This document shows, piece after piece, positions 1-8,600 of a DNA stretch of 31,865 nt; the stretch's first letter is position 1; each line of letters begins with the position of its first letter. The stretch covers positions 1 to 31,865 of the forward strand of contig DATBMY010000550.1 in assembly GCA_036554605.1 (NCBI GenBank), given 5' to 3'. The DNA is from DATBMY01 sp036554605 (GTDB taxonomy: Bacteria > Acidobacteriota > Blastocatellia > UBA7656). The notes below the pieces were generated by a model that was not told the origin of the DNA, made no database searches, and saw only the letters and a program-made list of their open reading frames with translations. The position numbers and the translations under genes are program-made.

Positions 1-108
1 ACTCGATTAATAAATTAAAAAGTAAAAATTAAAAAGTGAGAAGTGAAAAAAAGCTGCCGGTTAACTTTTAACTTTTAACTTTTCACTTTTTACTTTTTTT
101 ATATTATT
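1..108. repeat. Degenerate 7-bp tandem repeats in inverted arms (A/T-rich type)
   Basis: The right arm (66-100) reads as five successive heptads, TTTTAAC, TTTTAAC, TTTTCAC, TTTTTAC and TTTTTTT. The left arm (about 22-49) carries the complementary type, GTAAAAA, TTAAAAA, GTGAGAA and GTGAAAA, also in exact 7-bp register. The arms can fold into a long imperfect hairpin around a short GC-rich loop near 52-60. Period and layout resemble the heptanucleotide STRR repeats described in cyanobacteria. The element ends about 15 bp before the first gene, so it lies in that gene's promoter or leader region. Function is unknown. Confidence 0.7.
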
Positions 109-120
109 CTGAAAGTTGCC

Positions 121-1746
121 GTGTTTGATTCTGTAAAAAGAAGACCCCTGCCTGTTATCGCCATCGCCGTGGTGGCGGTGGCCGCGCTTGCCGGAGGCTA
201 TTACGAAACGCGCAAGCCCAACGCCGTCGAGCTTATCAGTGACGGGTATAAAGAGGCTCTCGAAAAGGTGCGGCAGCATTATCCGGGCGGGCTGGACCTA
301 GAGGCGCTCGGCAAGCACACGGTCAACGGCATGCTGCATCAGCTCGATCCGCATTCGAATTTCCTGACAAAGACTGAATTTGACGAAGTACAAAGCGAGC
401 AGCGCAGCCGCACTTACGGCATAGGCGTAACGATAGCCCGCCGCCACGACCGGGTTTATATAATGTCGGTAACGCCGGGCGGGCCTGGCGACCGCGCGGG
501 CCTGCGCTACGGCGATGCCATCGTCGCCGTCGACGGCGTGAATACCCAGGAGTGGACTACCGAGCAGGTAATGCACAAGGTGCGCGGCGAGCGCGGCGCG
601 CCGGTCGGGCTCACTCTCGCGCGCGCGGGCGCGGCCGATCCCATAGAGGTTCGCATAAGACGCGACGAAGTAAAGCTTCCTTCGGTCAGAAATGCCTTCA
701 TGGTCGAGCAGGGGGCGGGATACATCGCGCTGACGGGAGGCTTTTCGAGCACGACCGAGCAGGAGCTGGTAGAGGCTCTCGAACGTCTCAAGCGCGAAGG
801 CATGCGGCAGCTTATACTCGACCTGCGCGGCAACCCCGGCGGGCTGCTCGATCAGGCCATATACGTATCGAGAAAGTTTCTCGCGCCGGGCCAAAAAATA
901 GTCGAGGTGCGCGGGCGCGAAGGGCGCTCCACGGTTAACGCCTACCACGTACCCGAAGAGAATGTGCCCGAGACCATACCCGTCGTGGTGCTGATAAACC
1001 GGGGGTCGGCCTCGGCGTCAGAGATCGTCGCGGGCGCGCTTCAAGACCACGATCGCGCCATCATCGTGGGCGAAAACAGCTTCGGCAAAGGGCTCGTCCA
1101 GGGGCTATTTCATCTGTGGGGCGGGACCGGGCTTGTGCTAACGACCGCCAGGTATTACACGCCTACCGGACGCCTGATACAGCGCGATTACTCGAATATA
1201 TCTTTTTATGATTACTACTCTAGCCGCAACGGGGGCGAGCCGGGAGAGACGGGCGCCCCGCGCGGCGACGCGCTCTATACCGATTTAGGCCGCACCGTCT
1301 ATGGCGGCGGCGGCATACACCCCGACATTCCGGTGAAGTCCTCGCCAATAAACGTAGCCCTCTATAACGGCGTATTCGATTTCGTGCGCCAGCTCGTGGC
1401 GGGCCAGATTCCCAGGCTCCGCGAGTACGAGATTACCGAGACTCATCACAAATCGCGCCTCTCGCCTGAAGAGATAAACCGATATGCGGTGACCGACTCG
1501 CTTATCGATGCATTTCGCGAGTACATATCCTCGAAGCCCGCGTTCAATGTAACGGACGAGCGGTTTCAATCGAATCTCGACTTCATACGGGCGCATATGC
1601 GCCGCGAGATACTGAGCGCGGCATACGGGCCGGAAGCCGGCGAACAATCCTACCTCTCTTACGACCCGCAGTTCCGCCGCGCCGTCGAATCCCTCGATCA
1701 GGCGCGCGCGCTCGCCGATAAAGCGCAGCAGGCCCGCGCCCGGTAA
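121..1746 (+). CDS. S41 family C-terminal processing protease (CtpA-like)
   Basis: This is a periplasmic serine protease of the tail-specific/CtpA family, which trims or degrades exported proteins from the C-terminus. An N-terminal membrane anchor spans about residues 11-28, followed by a PDZ domain at about 95-180. The S41 catalytic core contains LDLRGNPGG (233-241), the catalytic serine in GSASASE (S298 by alignment with known CTPs) and the general-base lysine in FGKG (K323), 25 residues later as in the D1 processing protease. Length (541 aa) is normal to slightly long; the tail after about residue 430 is a family-typical extension. The start is GTG with only a weak ribosome site (gaaag), directly after an A/T heptad repeat. 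The gene appears complete and is followed by a small hairpin. Confidence 0.93.
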   Translation: MFDSVKRRPLPVIAIAVVAVAALAGGYYETRKPNAVELISDGYKEALEKVRQHYPGGLDLEALGKHTVNGMLHQLDPHSNFLTKTEFDEVQSEQRSRTYGIGVTIARRHDRVYIMSVTPGGPGDRAGLRYGDAIVAVDGVNTQEWTTEQVMHKVRGERGAPVGLTLARAGAADPIEVRIRRDEVKLPSVRNAFMVEQGAGYIALTGGFSSTTEQELVEALERLKREGMRQLILDLRGNPGGLLDQAIYVSRKFLAPGQKIVEVRGREGRSTVNAYHVPEENVPETIPVVVLINRGSASASEIVAGALQDHDRAIIVGENSFGKGLVQGLFHLWGGTGLVLTTARYYTPTGRLIQRDYSNISFYDYYSSRNGGEPGETGAPRGDALYTDLGRTVYGGGGIHPDIPVKSSPINVALYNGVFDFVRQLVAGQIPRLREYEITETHHKSRLSPEEINRYAVTDSLIDAFREYISSKPAFNVTDERFQSNLDFIRAHMRREILSAAYGPEAGEQSYLSYDPQFRRAVESLDQARALADKAQQARAR

Positions 1747-1750
1747 CAAA

Positions 1751-1780
1751 GTCAGTACCGCCTGCGGTAGCGGGCGGGCA
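1751..1780. repeat. Small GC hairpin, REP-like
   Basis: CCGCC at 1758-1762 pairs with GGCGG at 1773-1777 around a 10-nt loop; a shorter ACCGC/GCGGT fold is also possible inside it. It lies between the protease stop codon and the transporter gene and has no T-tract, so it resembles a REP-type element or RNA-processing site more than an intrinsic terminator. No other copy was seen in this window. Confidence 0.4.
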
Positions 1781-1829
1781 GGAGCCAACCTTCTTGCGCC
1801 GCTTCTGCGCGGCGGTTAGTCTTCCATCC

Positions 1830-3053
1830 ATGAATCCGTGGAGCGGCCTTAAAGGACTGCCGAGCGAGATATGGGTTTTATTCGCCGCGACGCTCATCAA
1901 CCGGGCGGGCACAATGGCGCTGCCCTTTCTAGTTCTCTACCTCACCGAAGGGCTCGGCGTCGCGGCATCGCGGGCCGGGCTCGTGCTCGCCTTCTACGGC
2001 ATAGGGTCGCTTGTCACCGCGCCGCTGGCGGGCCGCCTTTCAGACCGGGTGGGTCCGCTTCGCATAATGAAGCTGTCGCTTATATCATCGGGCGCGCTGC
2101 TGATGGCCTTCCCGATTGCGCGAGATTATTACGTGTTGCTCGCGATCACAACGCTCTGGGCAGTCATCAGCGAAGCGTTCCGCCCGGCCAATATGGCCGT
2201 AATCTCCGATCTCGTTCCGCCCGACAGGCGAAAAAGCGCATTTGCTCTCAACCGGCTCGCGATTAATCTCGGCATGAGCATAGGCCCTGCCGCGGGCGGC
2301 TTCCTTGCAACGCTATCATTCTCTACGCTCTTTTATGTCGACGGCGCGACCTCGATTCTCGCCGGGCTGGTGCTTGCCTTCTCGCGCTGGCGGCCGGTCG
2401 CGCGCACAATCGAGTCTTCGACGCAAACATCCGCGACAGGCGCGCCGGAGCCCGCGCTCGAACACAGGAGCTTTCTTATCTTCCTCGGCGCGATGGTTCT
2501 CACGGCAATGGTCTTCTTTCAGACCGCGGCCGCAATGCCGCTGTACATGGTGCGCGATCTTAATTATTCGGAATATGCCTTCGGGCTGCTGCTTTCGATA
2601 AACACGGTATTGATAATTCTGATCGAAGTGCCGCTCAACACGGCGATGTCAAATTGGCCGCATGGCCGCGCACTGGCTCTGGGAGCCGTTTTGACGGGAG
2701 CAGGGTTCGGCGCGCTCGCTTTCGTGTCGGACGTCTGGGCGATAGGCGGGACGGTAATCGTCTGGACGTTCGGCGAGATGATTCTGCTTCCGAGCGCCTC
2801 CGCTTTTGTCGCGGAGATCGCGCCCGCCACCCGCCGCGGAACCTACATGGGCTTTTATCAAATGACCTACGGCATAGCCTTCGCCTTGGGGCCGTGGCTT
2901 GGCGCGAGCGTAATGGATCGCTTCGGGGCTTCGACGCTCTGGGGCGCGGCCTTCATCGCTTGCCTGGTTTCGGCCGCAGCGCTCTGGCGCATCGGAGCCC
3001 GCGCGGAGGGTGAGCAAGAGCGTGGACTGCGGGCCTCGGCTTCGAAGGGATGA
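1830..3053 (+). CDS. Major facilitator superfamily transporter (MdtH/drug-efflux-like)
   Basis: This inner-membrane secondary transporter has about 407 residues and hydrophobic segments consistent with 12 transmembrane helices. MFS motif A is present between helices 2 and 3 as GRLSDRVG (about 68-75), with the conserved Asp and Arg. The N-terminal NRAGTM followed by LPFLVLYL resembles MdtH/YfmO-type multidrug efflux proteins; substrate cannot be read from sequence. The start is uncertain. ATG at 1830 gives the family-like N-terminus but has no clear ribosome site. An in-frame TTG at 1794 has GGAG nine bases upstream and would add 12 polar residues. It lies 83 bp after the protease gene on the same strand and could be cotranscribed with it. 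Confidence 0.9.
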   Translation: MNPWSGLKGLPSEIWVLFAATLINRAGTMALPFLVLYLTEGLGVAASRAGLVLAFYGIGSLVTAPLAGRLSDRVGPLRIMKLSLISSGALLMAFPIARDYYVLLAITTLWAVISEAFRPANMAVISDLVPPDRRKSAFALNRLAINLGMSIGPAAGGFLATLSFSTLFYVDGATSILAGLVLAFSRWRPVARTIESSTQTSATGAPEPALEHRSFLIFLGAMVLTAMVFFQTAAAMPLYMVRDLNYSEYAFGLLLSINTVLIILIEVPLNTAMSNWPHGRALALGAVLTGAGFGALAFVSDVWAIGGTVIVWTFGEMILLPSASAFVAEIAPATRRGTYMGFYQMTYGIAFALGPWLGASVMDRFGASTLWGAAFIACLVSAAALWRIGARAEGEQERGLRASASKG

Positions 3054-3196
3054 GAGGTCAGTCGAGGGAGCGGTAGCAGCCGGCGCCGGCATATTACCTC
3101 CACGCTTTATTGATCATAATGGCCGGCTGATATATCCTCATTACGGACAAGCCCTCGATAATAAGCCCCCAATAATAGGATTAAAAGGAAGCAGTC
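3054..3196 (+). promoter_or_regulatory. Intergenic leader with candidate promoter before the cAMP/redox locus
   Basis: This 143-bp gap holds a perfect 12-bp palindrome (gccggcgccggc, 3079-3090). A weak sigma70-like pair follows: TTGATC at 3110-3115 and TATATC at 3131-3136, with a short 15-bp spacer. Local A+T is higher from about 3100, and a good ribosome site (AAAGGAAG) precedes the ATG at 3197. No CRP-type TGTGA/TCACA site was found. The promoter call is tentative. Confidence 0.25.
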
Positions 3197-5602
3197 ATGC
3201 CGCGTGAGCATACGAGCCGGCGCGAGGTCTTGAACGCCCTGGACTCGATACCGTCAATACGCGATTTGCTATCTTCGCACAATGGCCATTTTGACCATGA
3301 GCTGGATCTTGAGGTCATAGTTTATGGCCGAAACTATGGCGGCAAGAAGGTAGGCCCTTACGTTCGTCTGATCACTTTCGATCAGGGCGAAGCGATCATC
3401 CGCGAAGGCGATTGGGGCGGCAATACCCTGTACTTGATCGCCAGCGGCGAAGTGGATGTCTTCGTCACCGCGCCCGACCACGGGGAGGTAAGAGTGGCGA
3501 GGCTCGGCCCGGGCGTCCAGTTCGGCGAGATGAGCGTGCTTGCGGGGATGCCGCGCAGCGCCACCGTCAGGGCCGCGGCCGGCACCGCTCAGGTGCTCGA
3601 AGTACAGAGACCGGCGCTCAGGCTGCTGCGCAAGCTGCAGGCCTTTGGCGACGCGCTCGATAGTACCTACAGGACGCACGGGCGAGATGCGGCCATAGAG
3701 GATCTTAAAGCGCGCCTCCGCCTTTCGCCGGAACAGGTGTCCGAGCTAAAACAGGTGACTTTATTCAAGGTCTTTTCGAAGAACCACGTCCTGTTCCACG
3801 AGGGCGACCATATCACCCGCCTCTACGTAATCAGGCAAGGCTGGCTTTGCCGCACGCACGCGAACGGCGAGAAGCAGGCGGAAGATTATCTGGGGCAGGG
3901 CTTCTGCTTCGGGGCCGAAGGTATATTGAAAGATGCGAGGTGGCCTTACGGGGTCACCCTGATGGGGCGCGCCGAGGTGCTTGAAATCCCCATCAAGTCG
4001 CTCAAGAAAAATGGTGCGCTCGGCGAGCACATCGCGCGCGAGGTAACGCCGTATATGCCTCCGCCTCTGGGCGCGCGCCGGGCAGCGCTTTCGGCGCAGA
4101 AGAACTTGATTGATTCGGGGCTGGTCGATGCTACGAATCTGCTCGTTATGGACATGGATCTGTGCGTGCGCTGCGGCAACTGCTCGCTCGCCTGTCATAT
4201 AATGCACGGTCAATCCCGCCTTACGCGCCGCGGTATTCATATCACGAGGCTCAAAGCTGAAAATGCGCGAGCCCTTCAAAGCGTGCTTTCGCCCGCCGTC
4301 TGCTTACACTGCCAGGACCCGGAATGTTTGACGGGATGCCCAACGGGCGCGATAGGGAGGTTTGAAGCGGGCCAGATCGACATTGAACAGAGTTCCTGCA
4401 TTGGCTGCGGCGATTGCGCCACGCAATGTCCTTATAATGCCATCTCGATGATACCGCGCAAGTCGGCAAACGGCGCCAACGGTTCGCGCGAAGGATCGCG
4501 GCTCGGCAATCTGCTCCGCCTGGGCGCGGAACCTCTGCCGCCGGCCGTCGAAGCGACGGAAGACCTGCTCGCCGTTAAATGCAACCTGTGTCGCGGGACG
4601 ACTCTGAATCCCGCGGGCGCGACGCGGGCCGCTTACAGTTGCGAAGAGAACTGTCCCACCGGCGCGCTCGCTCGCATCAACCCGAAGTCATATTTCACCG
4701 AGATCGGCGATATCAAAGGTTTGCTGCTCGTCGACTCCGCGCACGCCACCGGGCGCAACATACACCGGTCGGACCCTTTGCGCCGGTGGATGCACATCGC
4801 CGGGGTATTGCTCACGCTGTCGCTTGCGGCCCTCTGCATTTACGGGCTCGGCGAGTACGGCATGGGGGGTAAGCTCTGGGGCTTTCTCAATATGAGGTGG
4901 CTCACGGGTCTCGCCGGACTTGCGGGAATTATCGGCGTGATGCTTTATCCGGCGAGGCGGCAGATATATAAGCGGCGGGCCGGGGCGCTGCGCTACTGGC
5001 TGCTCGCGCACTCTTACCTGGGAGTCATTGCGGCCATAATGATATTGCTGCATGGAGGGAAAGATTCCGGAGGGCTGCTCACGACCGCATTGATGATCAG
5101 CTTTGACCTCGTGATTCTGACGGGGCTTTTCGGAGCACTATGCTACGTCGCGGTGCCGCGAATGCTGACTCGCATAGAAGAGACGCCGTTGCTCGTCGAC
5201 GACCTGAAGCGGCGTCGCCAGGAGCTTCAAAAGGAGATAGCGGGTACGGCGGGCGCTTCATCGGTCGTACAGCGCGACTTTATAGCGAAAAGGGTAGTGC
5301 CACGCTTTACTTCGTTCTCATACGTGCTAGGCCAGTGCTTCAGGCGCGAGCGGCTTGACGACGCGCTTGAGCGCGCGAAGCAACATTTCGCGGTCGTTTT
5401 AAATCGCATAAACAACCCGAAGGAGCGCGAGCGCCTGGAGCGCGCAATCGAATCGGCAGCCACGCTCGGACGCGTCGAGGCGCTCATAAGCCTGCATCGA
5501 ACTCTGAAACTGTGGCTGCCCCCGCACGTCATCTCCACCTCGCTTATGCTCGCTTTGATGACGATCCACATAATACAGGTTATATATTACGCTTCGCGGT
5601 GA
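3197..5602 (+). CDS. Tandem cyclic-nucleotide-binding / 4x[4Fe-4S] / membrane heme-b-like fusion protein
   Basis: 801 aa. Two cNMP-binding folds occupy about residues 55-150 and 185-275. The first has an intact phosphate-binding cassette, FGEMSVL with G110, E111 and then R120-S121-A122-T123. The second is degenerate: FGAEGIL shifts the Glu and lacks the R-(S/A)-A-T end. Four ferredoxin-type Cys groups of DmsB/HycB style follow: C323/326/329/333, C369/372/377/381, C401/404/407/411 and C462/465/482/486. The C-terminus has about five membrane helices (near 531-551, 566-584, 598-620, 628-653, 775-798) with His533, 605, 619, 777 and 791 as possible heme-b ligands. There is no signal peptide, so the sensor and Fe-S parts should be cytoplasmic. 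There is no HTH, so it is not a CRP-type regulator. Inference: a cAMP-controlled quinone or heme electron-transfer protein. The start has AAAGGAAG upstream; the next gene begins 6 bp after the stop. Confidence 0.85.
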   Translation: MPREHTSRREVLNALDSIPSIRDLLSSHNGHFDHELDLEVIVYGRNYGGKKVGPYVRLITFDQGEAIIREGDWGGNTLYLIASGEVDVFVTAPDHGEVRVARLGPGVQFGEMSVLAGMPRSATVRAAAGTAQVLEVQRPALRLLRKLQAFGDALDSTYRTHGRDAAIEDLKARLRLSPEQVSELKQVTLFKVFSKNHVLFHEGDHITRLYVIRQGWLCRTHANGEKQAEDYLGQGFCFGAEGILKDARWPYGVTLMGRAEVLEIPIKSLKKNGALGEHIAREVTPYMPPPLGARRAALSAQKNLIDSGLVDATNLLVMDMDLCVRCGNCSLACHIMHGQSRLTRRGIHITRLKAENARALQSVLSPAVCLHCQDPECLTGCPTGAIGRFEAGQIDIEQSSCIGCGDCATQCPYNAISMIPRKSANGANGSREGSRLGNLLRLGAEPLPPAVEATEDLLAVKCNLCRGTTLNPAGATRAAYSCEENCPTGALARINPKSYFTEIGDIKGLLLVDSAHATGRNIHRSDPLRRWMHIAGVLLTLSLAALCIYGLGEYGMGGKLWGFLNMRWLTGLAGLAGIIGVMLYPARRQIYKRRAGALRYWLLAHSYLGVIAAIMILLHGGKDSGGLLTTALMISFDLVILTGLFGALCYVAVPRMLTRIEETPLLVDDLKRRRQELQKEIAGTAGASSVVQRDFIAKRVVPRFTSFSYVLGQCFRRERLDDALERAKQHFAVVLNRINNPKERERLERAIESAATLGRVEALISLHRTLKLWLPPHVISTSLMLALMTIHIIQVIYYASR

Positions 5603-5608
5603 GCTTAT

Positions 5609-8600
5609 ATGTCGTCGAAAAGTCGTTACATCATTCAACGCAAGGACAGGGACGGGGCGCTCGATGACGCCTTTGTTGAAAGCGAGGGGCTGACAATAGG
5701 CCGGCTCATCACCAACGACCTCGTATTGAATCATCGCGCGGTGTCGCGGACACACGCGGGAATCATCGAGCTGGAGGGCACGTTCTGGCTCTTCAATCTT
5801 TCGGAATCAAACGGCACGCTGCTAAATAACGAGCTGGTCGACCGCATGCAGCTTAGCGACGGCGACCTCATACAGATGGGTCCGTTCCTTTTGCTAGTGC
5901 GCTATCTTGGGGGGGCGCTCTGGATCACGGTTGAAAGAGAATTGCAGATGCAGGCGTTCGAAGGCTCCGTAAGCGCGCCGCTTCCCGGAAGCGTGAGCGA
6001 AGCGGAGATGAAAACGTATGTGGTGAAGATAAGGTCGAGCGCGTCCAGGCGCGCAAGCCGGGCCGGGATGCTCACGGGAGTCCTGCCTCTGAGAAGCGAA
6101 AAAGCGCTTGAGATATTCTGGAAAAAACGGCAGCGCGAGGCGGGCAAGATGGCCGAAAAGACGATGCTGCACCCGCGCGGCGATCAAAAAGTCGGCAAGG
6201 CGCAATTCAACTGGCAGCCGACGCTCGATCTCAGGAGAGTCTGGCGGAGCTCGTATTTCATCTGGGGCGCCGCCATCATCGTCATAGCCGCGGCGGCCGC
6301 GTACTTCATCTATGAGAGCGCCTATTCTCCGGGCGAGATCTCCCGGCCGCACCGGGCGAGTATTGCGCCCGCCCTCCTGCTCAAGCGCAACATCGCGGCC
6401 CGCGAAAACGCCGCCTCTTGCTCGAACTGTCACGGCATAGCGGAGGGGATGCAGGACAAATGCATCGGCTGTCACGTCACTCAAGCCGCCGGAGCCGCCC
6501 CGGCCTTTCGCCCTTCGATCTACGAAGCGCACGACCGCGAAAACATCGCTTGTTCCAGTTGCCACACCGAGCACCAGGGGGCGGAAAAAGGACAGGGCCT
6601 CATGAACTACGGGCTGTGCGCCAACTGCCACAACGGCAGCTACCTGATTCGCACGGGCGAGCGGGCGGGCGCGGCCTTGCCCGTACCGCATGGCGGGGAC
6701 GTGGGGTACCCGGTAGAGAATGGCCGCTGGCAATGGAAGCTCACGCTCGAAGACCTGCGCCGCAAGCGATTGCCTCAAAGTTGGGCGACCGATTCGTCTA
6801 AAGACCAGTTCCACTCTATACATCAGATGGGCAGGATGGCCGGACTTGTCAGTTGCGCCGATTGCCACGAGGGCGTGCGCGGCACACGCGAGTGGATAGA
6901 GTCGCCTCGCAACGAGTGCGCCAAGTGTCACGCGGTCGCCTTCGATAACTCTGCCGCGGGAGGCGGAATAGCAAACTGCAACGGTTGTCACGTACAGCAC
7001 GGCAAGAAGAATACGCTTGAAGAATTTGCCGCATCGCTTTCGGAAGGCGCCGACTCGACCCGCCTGAAGCAATATCTGGAATCGCTCAGCAGGGAAGCGG
7101 GCGCGGACCAGGCGAGTCGCAAGGCGACGGTCGCGAGCTTTAAAGGGACGGGCGCGGCAGAGGTAATCAGGCAGGACCGCGATGCGCTCGATCTCGCTTC
7201 GGTCGCAAATGCGGGCGCCGTCCCGTGGTACGGGTGGGCGGCGCTGATCGGCCTCATACCGGTGGCGGGGCTTGTCGCCATGGCCACGGGAGTCGCGCGG
7301 AGAAAATCGGCATTGAAGGCCGCGACCGCGCGCGCCGCCCCGGCCGAAGGCGGGCCGGTTACAACAGGCTCGCTCGACATAGAGCGCTTGAAGGCCGAGG
7401 GGCCGGGATACCCTTACCCCGTCGTCGACCCGATGCTGTGCATCGGCTGTCACGGCTGCGTGGAGGCATGCCCGCACGACGTGCTGGCCATAGTAAATGG
7501 AATTGCCATACCCATTGCGCCCGACCAGTGTATGGAGGATACGGCATGCGTGGTGGAATGTCCTACCAGCCCGAAAGCCTGCATACTTATCAACGGGACG
7601 AAACCCATTCCCCCTCGACGCGTGCCCGAGCGCAACCAGCGGCTGATGACGAACGTCGACGGCATATACATGATCGGGGACGTGTCGGGCGTGCCGCTCA
7701 TAAAAAACGCGATCAACGAAGGCGGGCAAGTGATTGATTATGTGCAGGAAGACCTGGAGCGCGAAGGCCCGAGCGCGATGGCCGAATATGACGTGGCCAT
7801 CATTGGGGCCGGGCCGGCCGGGCTTTCGGCGGCGGTCATAGCCTCTCAGCGCGGGCTGAGCTACGTCGCGATTGAACAGGACCGCGTGGTGAGCACGATA
7901 GCGAACTATCCGGCGGGCAAATACGTTTTCTTCAAGCCCGAGACCGTCGAGGCTCGCGGCGGAATACCGCTCCCCGGAGCGGGCGAGCAGAAAGAGTCTA
8001 TCATTCAATCGTGGATCGACTCGATGCTAAAGAACGGCGTCATCATCAACGAAGAGGAGAGGTGCAAGGAGGTCAAGCGGGAGGACGACTGTTTTTCGAT
8101 TGTAACGGAGCTCAAGGGAAAGCAGCGCGTGGTATATCTCGCGCGCAAGGTCATACTTGCTATAGGCAATCGCGGCACGCCGATGAAGCTCAACGTGGAG
8201 GGAGAAAACCTGAAGATAAAGATTCAGCCCGCGCAGTCGCTTGCGAAGCATTGTCCGAAGTGCGGGCAGCCGAGGCAGGGCGAGCAATCATTTTGCGTGA
8301 AGTGCGGCCTGCGGCTCCCGGTCCGCGAGTCGCCGCCTTTCGACGACGACAAAGTCAAGTACAAGCTATCGGACCCGGACGATTACTCGGGCAAGAAGTG
8401 TATAGTTGTAGGTGCGGGCAACTCGGCCGTCGAGGCGGCCGTCGACCTTGTGGGCTTCAGGCGAAACGGCGACTCTTTCGACTTCACGCGCGACAACGAA
8501 GTTACGCTGGTCATACGCAGCGATTTCAAGGGCGACCTTAAGCTCGGCAATAAGATGAATGTCTATGATTGCATTGACGCGGGCAAGATAAAGGTATATT

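Noticed and set aside
298..948. 216-codon - strand frame opposite the protease
   Set aside because: Shadow of the protease coding frame; no domain or start signal.
3010..3207. 65-codon + strand frame between the transporter and the cNMP gene
   Set aside because: Overlaps the end of the transporter gene and the start of the next, has low-quality composition and no ribosome site.
3197..5602. CRP/FNR transcription factor
   Set aside because: cNMP domains are followed by Fe-S motifs and membrane helices, with no helix-turn-helix.
7439..7453. Eighth CxxCH heme site (CIGCH at residues 611-615)
   Set aside because: It is part of the ferredoxin motif CxxCxxCxxxCP and lies after the second membrane helix, on the predicted cytoplasmic side.
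5894..8008. 704-codon open frame on the - strand opposite the heptaheme gene
   Set aside because: Antisense shadow of a high-GC gene: Arg/Ala/His-rich with no domain, while the + strand frame has FHA, heme and FAD motifs.
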